This document shows, piece by piece, positions 52,084 to 61,000 of a DNA stretch of 64,000 nt. The notes beneath the pieces were generated by a model. It searched no databases. It saw only the letters and a list, made by a program, of their open reading frames with translations, and was not told the DNA's origin. Position numbers and translations under genes: made by a program. The DNA lies in assembly GCF_000718015.1 (NCBI RefSeq), contig NZ_JODY01000002.1:372001-436000 (forward strand), written 5' to 3'. Source of the DNA: Streptomyces catenulae (GTDB lineage: Bacteria > Actinomycetota > Actinomycetes > Streptomycetales > Streptomycetaceae). The first letter of the stretch is position 1. Every line of letters begins with the position of its first letter.

Positions 52084-55000
52084 TCACTGCCCGGCTCCGG
52101 GGCCGGGCGTCTGGTCCATGGCGGTGTCGGAGGAGCCGTCCCAGTGCACGAGGGCCTGGAGGGCGGTGGGTGACATGGAGCCGAGGACCGGGGTGGCGAG
52201 GAAGCCCGCACCCTGGAGGATCATATCCAGCTCCGTGGCCTCAACGTCGGGGTTGCGGGCACCGGTTGATGTCCCGCCCAGGGTCTGGTGGCCGGGTGGC
52301 AGCAGCGCGCGCAGCCGCGCTTCCAGCTCCGGATGGCGCTCCAGGGTGCCGGTGACGCTCAGCGTGTCGTAGGTGACCGCCGCCCACTCCGTGCCGCCGG
52401 TTCCGCCGCCGTGCTCCCGGGCCGTCAGTTCCTGCCGGAGTTCGCGGACCATGTCCCGTTCCATCGCCTCCAGGCTGTGGGTGCGCAGGGTTTCGCTGAA
52501 GTTGCGCTGGACGGTGTCCGCCTCGCGCAGCGAGCGGCACTGCGGCAGGTTCGGGTTGGGGAAGTACTGCGCGTAGGGGTCGGTGACGACGGTGATCGCC
52601 TGGAGGGGCAGCAGTCCGCCGCCGCTCATCGCCTTCCAGCCGCCCGGGTTCTCCAGGTAGTTGGCGATGAGCGCGGTGTGCACCTCCTCCAGCGAGCCGA
52701 TCAGCCGCAGCCCCTCGTCCTGGGTGACGCCGATGACGGCGAGCCATTCGTCGCCGGTGAGCACCCCCCTGCCCAGGGCCGGGTCGAGGACGAGGAGGAC
52801 GACGCTGCCGTCCGTCCGGGTCACGGGGACCGCGCAGGCGATGTGGTAGTCCCATTCGATGCGCCCGGGGCTGGTGTTGTCGGCTCCGGCGGCGTTGGGG
52901 CTCGCGACGTGGAGCCGGGGTTCGGTCCGCGCCACGGTGATCTTGCGGACGGGGGCGTTCCACTGCTGGAGCTTGAGCGCGATGTGGTGCGCCCGCAGAT
53001 AGCAGCCGTCCTCCGGGTGGCCGTGCGGCATCGGCAGCTCGCCCAACTGGTGGTCGTGGTAGTACATCCGGGACAGATCCTCGTACCAGCCGTCGACCAG
53101 CTCCCGGCTCACCACGTCCCTCGTGCCCAGGCCCAGCGCGTAGGAGATGTCCGGGGTCCGCCGGGGGGCGAGGGTGCGCAGTTCGCTCTCCAGGTCGGAG
53201 TGGTACGCCGCGGTCCAGGCGTCCTGGACCGCCCACAGCTTGCGCAGATCGCGGTGGAGTCCGCCGAGCATCCGCAGGGCGCTGTCGAACGCCCCGTCGC
53301 GCAGCCGGGTGTGGAGTTCACCGGCGAACGCGACGACCTGCGGCAGCTGTTGCGGCAGGGCGTACGGCGCGACCTCCACGGGCGCGAGGGCGCTCGCGGC
53401 AGGCGCCTCGGGGTGGCCGAGCGCCGCCATCAGCGGCTGCCACCACTCCGCGCCCAGACGGCGCTGCTCCACCGCGCGCCGGACCGCGTCGACCGGGGTG
53501 AGGCCGGTGTACGAGCGGAAGCCGCTCTCGAAGCTCCGGTCCGGGGCCGGGTGGTTGCCACCGGTCGCGCCGAGGAGGTCCAGCAGTTCCCGGTGCGGCA
53601 CCGGGTTCGCCAGCAGCAGACCGGCGGCCCGGGCCGCCATGCGGACGACGGCCAGGTGGGCGACGACCGCCGCCTGGTCGAGGCCGAGTCCGGCGACGGA
53701 CTCCTGCGGCAGCGAACCGGTCGCCGCCTCCACCTCGTTCAGCACCGCGGTGAGCGACCGCGCGGTGTCCAGATGCCGCCGCACCACGGCCTGGGCGCGG
53801 GTACGGCCCGGGGACAGCAGCGTGCCGGAGGTCGGGGCGCCGCCGAAGGCGCCGCGCCGCTGCCGCGGGGCGCCGGGCGGCACGTTCGACGCGCTCTGCA
53901 GCGCCTGCGGACCGGCCTGCGCACGCCGGATCGCGTCCCGCAGCAGGGCCGACACACCGCTCCCGCCGCCGGGCGCCGGGGGCCGCGCGCCCCGCAGGAC
54001 CCTCGGACCGGCCTGCGCACGCCGGATCGCGTCCCGCAGCAGGGCCAAGACGTCGCTCCCGCCGGTGGCGGTCGGCGGGGTGCCGTTCCCGGGGCCGCCC
54101 GGGGTGGCGCCCGGCTGCGGTACGGGGACGATGCCGCCGGGCGGCACGTCGGGCAGCTCGTAGTCGAGGACGTTCCCGGTGCGGGCGTCGACGGTCACCG
54201 TCATCGTGAACGGGACCTCGGGCCCCGCCTCGACGGTGAACTCCGGCGCGCCGGGCGGCGGGGTGGTCCGGCCGCTGCGGGCCGTCAGATACGCGGCGAC
54301 GCGCAGCCGGTCGGTGCTCCAGCCCTCCGGCAGGTACCGCGGGTCGTACCGCCGCTGCCACGCCTCGGGTGCGAACCGGTCGCGGAGCTGACCGGCCAGC
54401 CGGGCGGCGCCGGAGCCGTGCGGGACGGCGTCCGGGTCGCCGGACACCACCCGGACCTCGGCGTCGCCGGTCAACGCGGTGACCCGGGCCGCGGCCCGCA
54501 TCCGCAGCGCCGGGGTGAGGTGCGGTGCCCCGTACCCCGTCCGCGGCTGCCAGGCGGTCGCCTCGTCGGGGACGGGGACGAGCCGCCGCACCCCGGCGAG
54601 GAGGGTGTCCAGCCCGGCGGCGGTCGGCGCGGTGCCGAGCAGGCGCTGTGCCGCGGCGGCGAGGTCCGCGTCGTCGCCGGAGAGGAGGAGGGCGAGGAGG
54701 TCGGCGCCGCCGCCCGGGTGGGCGCCGGGCTCCGCCGCGGTCACCGTGACGGTGACCGGCTGCGCGGTCCCGGTGAGCGCCCGGTGCACGGTGTCCAGGT
54801 GTTCCTGGAGCCGGGCGAGGGCGGTGGCGTATGCGGTGCCGTCGGTGGTGCCGGACGCCGGTCGGGGCAGGGTGACGGTGAGCTGCGCCACGGCCGTGCC
54901 GTCGGTCCGCAGGGCGTGCCGGACGGTCAGCGGGAGGGGCCCGCCGTCGCCGGGCAGCTCCACCGTCACCGGGGCGGTGTGCGCGATCACCTCCGCCTCG

Positions 55001-58000
55001 GTCTCCGGCCCGATCTGCGGCTGGAGGTGGTGCGCCGGGCGGATCCACTGGTGTTCGCCGTCGCGGACGTACCCCTCGATCCGGACGCCGTTGCCGGTAC
55101 CGGCCCACAGGTAGCCGTCGCCGTGCAGGCTCAGCTCCCCCGATTCCAGGGCGTGTGCGTGGGCCGCGGTCACGGCGTCGCGCAGGGTGTCGAGCGTCCA
55201 CCCCGTCGGGAAGATCTCCTTCCACGCGGCGCCGACCGGGCCGTGCTCCGTCCCGTTCTCGTCCAGCAGCCGGACCTTCGCCATCCGGATGCCGTTCTCC
55301 GTGTGCAGCCAGTCCTCCTCGTACAGTGTCCGGTCGGCGTCCCGCAGCAGCCTCTTGCGCGGGGCGTAGACGATGCCGTGGGCCCGCTGTTCGTCCGCGT
55401 TCCGCAGCAGCCGCCCGGCGAGACCGCGGTCCCGGTCGCCGTGGAGGAGCAGCTGCGCCAGCTTCTCGGTGAAGTGCGGGGCCGCGTCGCCGGTGGGCGG
55501 GGCGGAGAGGACCGGCCCGGGGACCTCCTGGTCGTCGGTGACGGTGGGGTGGGTGGTGTGGGCGGTGTGGGCCGCGGCGTCGGTCTGCCCGGTGGCCTGG
55601 CCGCCGCCGCTCAGGACGTCGAGGATGTCGTCCTCCTCCGGTTCCTCGTCGTCGCGGTTCCGGATGTCGCTCTCCAGGATGTCGCTGCCGCTGTCGTCCC
55701 CGTCCTGCGGGGCGGGCGGCGGCGTGGGGGCGTCGCCGCGGACGAGGAAGAAGTCGTCGACGAGCCCGTCACGGTCCATCTCGACATGGATCTGGAGGTC
55801 GTCGTGGTCCGGCACCCAGTCGACGGCGATGCGGCCGGACCGTCCCTCGGTCCGGATCCGCCGGGCCGTGCGGACGGCGAGCAGACGGACGTCGTCCATG
55901 GTGAGGTCCGACGGCAGCTCGGTCAGCGTCTTGTGCCAGCCGCGCTCGGTGAACCGGTGGAAGTGCTGGCTGAGCAGCTCCCCGAGGGTCTCCTCGCGGG
56001 TGGTGAACGGTGCCAGTTCCCGGGCCCGGTAGGCGTCGAGCAGCTTCTTCGCCTGGGGGTCCCAGAGGATCTCCTCCACGCTGCGGTGGTTCATCGCCAT
56101 GAGGGCCATGTCCATCCGCGACCCCTCCCCCCACTGCTGCGGGGCGTACGGGTTCGGCGGATCCAGCACCGCGCGGGCGGCGTCCAGCAGGAGCTTGAGG
56201 TTCTCGTCCGTCGCCTCGAAGCCGATCAGTTCCTGCGCGGCCAGGGCCGGTTCGTTCCCGCAGAACTCCAGGAAGTCCGCGATCGCCTCCTCGGACGGCT
56301 CGCCGCCCTCCAGGACCGTCCGGATCACGAAGCGGGTCACCGGGGCGCCGTCGATCCGGCTCAGGTGGTTGTACGTGGCGTCGATCTCCTGCTGCATCGC
56401 GGTCAGCCGCGCGTGGGCCCGTGCGACCTGTTCGGACGTCATGCCGGACGGTACGGGCAGGTCGAGGGCGATGTGCAGGGCGAAGTCCCCGTCGCCGAGG
56501 ACGGCGTGCGAGAAACGGTAGGAATACCCCCCGTTCCCGCCGATCTCCAGGCTGTGCTCCTCCGGCAGTGTCCGGGCATGGACCAGGGTGCCGCTGTCCG
56601 TCCAGGTCGGCAGCGGCTGGTGCGGGGCGGGCCGCACCCAGATGTGCCGTCCCTGGAGGGTGTAGCCCTGGATGCGGATGCCGCCGCTCTCGCCCGTCCA
56701 CAGATAGCCCGCGTGCAGATGCCGGGCCTCCCCCACCGGCCAGACGAACCGGCCGCTGTCCATGGCGGTCAGATAGGCGGTCTGCACATGCAGCCACAGG
56801 CTCTCCGCCGACCAGCCCTCCGGGTACTCCTCGCTCCGGCCCCGCGGGAAGAGCAGGCGCCGCCCCTGGTGGGCGTCGAGCATCGGGCGCCACCGGTTGT
56901 GGTCCCGGGCCTCGGTCTGGTGGGTGCCGACGGTCACGTCGAGGGCCTCCACCTCGGCGTAGAAGGTGCCGTTGGGGTTCTGCTGCACCAAAGGCTCGTA
57001 CCGGGTGCCGAGTACGCCCTGAACACCCTGGTCGAAGAAGAAGTAGCCGCCCACCCGCTTGGCGCGGTCGCCGACGAGGAGGAACCGCTCCAGGGAACGG
57101 GTGAGGCGCGGCAGCCCGAGGGGGGCGGGGCCGAGCAGTTGGTCGAAGAAGAGCGGCGCCTGGAGGAGCCTGCCCGTCCTCGGGTCGCTCTGGTCCTCGT
57201 GCGGGGCGAAATCGAGGATCCGGCCGGTGGCATCGATGACGCCGCGGATGCGCAGTCCCTGGTAGACGCCGTCGAACGTGGTCCGCCCGGCGCCCGGGTC
57301 CAGGGTGCCGCCGCGGTCCCGCCAGTCGAAGTACGCCTGCCGGGCCGCGTACACGATCTCGTCCTCGGTCCGGTTGTCCGGGAACATCAGTACCGGCGCG
57401 CCCGGTTCGGGCGTGAGCCCCGTGCTGTCGTCGACGGTGGTGCGGAAGGTGAAGCGGCCCTGCGGCGACTGCCAGGACCGGAACGTCGCCCAGTAGGTGT
57501 GGTTGGGCAGCAGCGCGCCCATCTGCAGGGGCTGTTCACGGACGCTGGAGTGGTTGCGCGGCGCCATGCGTCCGGCGCGGAAGGTGCCGGAGTCGCCCCA
57601 CAGCACCCTGCGGCGCACCTCCAGCGGGACGGTGACCCGGTCGAAGGTGAGCGGCAGGGGCTTGGGCGCGGCGCCCGCCGCGGCCCGCACCTCGTTGTTC
57701 TTCGCATCCGTCGAGAGCAGCCATCCGTCCCGTCCGGCCTTCGCCTTGCCCTTCGGGTCCTTCGGCGTGCCCGTCGCATGGTCCGTCCCGCCCGTGGTGG
57801 CGGTCTCCTCCTCCAGCAGGCGCCGTTTCCGCTGGATGGACGACCAGATCATCATCAGGTCGTGCACGGCGAGCCGCAGGTTGGGCGGGAGCCCGGCGGC
57901 GTCGGACAGGAGGTTCGAGTTGGGGATGCGGCCCCACCGGTCGACGACGGTCGCCGACATGAGCGTGCCGTCCTCGTCGAGGGGGCGCGGCAGGCCTTCC

Positions 58001-61000
58001 CCGTACCAGTCGGAGGTGCCGTAGTTGTGCATCGTCTCGTGGGCGATCACCGATACCGGGGTGCCCTCGTACCACGTGACGTTGTTCTCCCGGTCACGGC
58101 CCGGCTTGAGGTTCACATGGTGGTGGCGGACGGCCTTGGCGCTGACGAACTCCACCGCGAAGTGGACCAGATCGCCGTCGGGGAAGCGGTGTCCGACGTT
58201 GTGGTAGAGCTTTCCGGCCTCCTTGGTCTGTTGTTTCTTCTCGGCCAGCGTCTTCGGGGTGATCCCCTCGTCGGGGGCGAGATGGTGCCGGGCGATCAAC
58301 CGGCTGAGCCGGGTGCCGTCGCCGAGTTGGTAGCGGCGTACCTCGAAGCGCTGCGCCCAGACCGGTCCGAGCGAGCCCAGCCACCGCTGGAACTCCTTCG
58401 GGGGTGCCTGCACCTCGACGCGCGGTCCGATCTCCTCCCCCATCGGCACCACCGTGACCCGGTGGCCGCGGCGGATGATCGGCCGGCCGTCCTTCGCCCA
58501 GCCGACGGTCAGGTCGAGTTCCGGTGCCCACTGCACCGAGACGACCACCCCGCGGCTCTTCGGGCGGAACAGCACCTTGCCGGGGGCCAGGGCGTCCACG
58601 TCGACGGTGTCGAAGCCCTCGTAGACGATCTCCATGGTGGCGCTGGACGGCAGCTGCGCGCCGGGGCGGGGGACCGCACCGGGTGCGCCGGTCCTCGGCA
58701 GACCCGCCAGCCGGTCGGCGTGGCGCAGGTCCAGATCCATCTCCTCGCCGATCTGGAACGGCATCTCCTCCGTCGTCACCAGCCTCCGGACGGCGCGGGT
58801 GTGACCGGGCAGCGTCTGCAGGGCGGTGACGGCGACGGAGACGGCGGCCATGGCGGACGGTTCGCGGGCGTCGAACGCGTCCCAGAAGGCGGACGGCTTG
58901 CCGTCGGCGAAGGCGAGGACGGCGTTCAGCGCGATCCGGGCGGCGCCGTCGTTCGGCACACCGTTGCCCAGGAGTTGCCGCACCAGGTGGTCCGGGAGCG
59001 TCGCCGGGTTCCGCGGCGGCCGGTTGCCCCAGCTCCGGCGGACGGCGTCGTAGTCCCGCTCGACGGGCCGGTGTCCGTCGCGGATGCGGTCCACCGGGTC
59101 GTCGGCGAGCAGCCAGCCGTCCCTCCAGAGCAGTTCGTCGAGCTGCTCCCCCTTGAACGTGCGGTACGCCTCGTGGACCGCCTCGTCCGTCGCGAACAGC
59201 CGCGCCAGCTCCTGGTAGCGCTGCCGGTGGACGCCGTCGTAGCGGAAGACGCCGCCCTCGGGCACCAGGGCGCGCCTGCCCGGGAGGTGCGGGCGGCCCT
59301 CGTGGCTGTCCTGGTAGGCGAAGACCGGGCCGGTCGGGTGCTGCGGCGGTTGCGAGGTCTGTTCGGCGTGCGCGTACGGCACGGAGGCGTACGCCTGGAA
59401 GAACTGGTGGAGTTCGTGGAAGAGGTCGCGGACCTTCCGCACCACGGAATCGGGCAGCCGGGCGGGGAAGTTGCCGTCCCAGCCGTCGAGCCGCGCCAGG
59501 GTGTCCAGGACGTGTCCGAAGACGCTCGGCGCGTCGGTCGCGCCGTCGAAGTACGCGGTGAACGTGTCGCGGGCGCCGACGGCTTCCAGGGCCGCCTGGA
59601 CGGCCCGGGCGCCGCCGAAGAGGCGGTGCTGGTCGGGGAAGAGCTGCTGGGGCGACTGCCGGAAGAAGTGGCGGCCGAGGCTCATCCCGAGCCCTTCCAG
59701 CAGCGCCGCGGTGAGCAGCGCGTCCACGGGCAGGACCCGTCCGGCCACCCGCTGCTTCGACCAGGCCAGCCGGAGGAACTGCCGGGCCCGGACGACCCGG
59801 TCCGTGCCGGGGTCGTCCCGGTCGGCGGTGAGGGTGTCCGCGACCGCCTTGGCGAGGGCCGGGTCGTCCTTCCCGAAGTGGGCGAGCATCTGGGCCGGGT
59901 CGACCGCGGCGCGGCGCAGCTCCCGCAGGGCCGGGGGGTTCGAGGGCTCCTCGCGGGTCCACGGCTCGACCTGTTCGATCAGGAAGCGGGCGACGGCCTC
60001 GTCGTGCCGCGGGCCGCCCCAGCCGTCGATCAGCGCGGAGTGCGCGTCGAGGAACGCCTCCAGCTCGCGCATGCGCTGTGTGTAGGAGGTCTGGGCGCCG
60101 GTCAGCAGCGGATGCCAGGTCCGGTCGCCCTGCGGCTGCCGGGACTGCTCCCAGGTCGCCAGGTGGGTACGGAGCGTGCGCAGGGCGTTCCGGGACCGGG
60201 TCAGCTCACGCGCGGTTCCGTTCGCGGGGTGCGGGTCCAGCTCCGGCAACAGCGGGAAGGAGGTGGGGCCGGGGGTCGGGTCGGCCTGCGGGGTGGGCCC
60301 GGTGACCGCCACCGTGGGCTGCGCCGCGCCGTCCGTGGGCGGCGTCACCTCGGCCGTGTCGGTGCCGGGGGTGTGCTGCTGCTGGTCGCCGAGGAGTTCC
60401 TCCAGGGTGGGCGGGTTCGGGTCGAGGTAGGGCATCTCCTCCAGTGCGGTGAGGAAGTCCGGGACGCCGGATCCGGTGTCCTGCGGGAGGGGGCCGTCGA
60501 AGGAACCGTTCCGGAGGAAGTCCAGGAAGCTCTGGTCGGGGTCGAACAGCGTGGTGCCGCCCTCGTCCAGCGGCGGGAACTGCGGGTCCGACACGTTCTG
60601 CTGGAGGTGCGCCATCTCCGTCAGGAGCGGGTCGAGGTCGGAGGTGCCCGTGGTCAGGTCGCCCGTCGTGCCGCCCTGGTTCTCGGTGGGGAACTGCGGG
60701 GGTGTGGAGGCGTCCTGCAGCGTCTCCGTCGGGCCGAAGTCGAACGCGTTCGGGTCGAAGGGGTCGGTCCCCTCGCCGTTCCCCAGCGCGGCCAGCAACT
60801 CCTCGTCGTGGAAGAGCTGCCCCCAGTAGTCCTCCTCCGGGGTCTCGTGACGGGGCCGGGTGACGGTTGCGGAGTGCTCGTCGTGGGTGGTGGCGTCGGG
60901 CGTCGGGGGGAGCGGGGCGGTGGGGTCCGTCGGGGTCCTGAGCAGCCAGGGGTGGCGGACGGCGAACCCGTAGAACGCCTCCGCGCCGGTGCGCAGCAGT

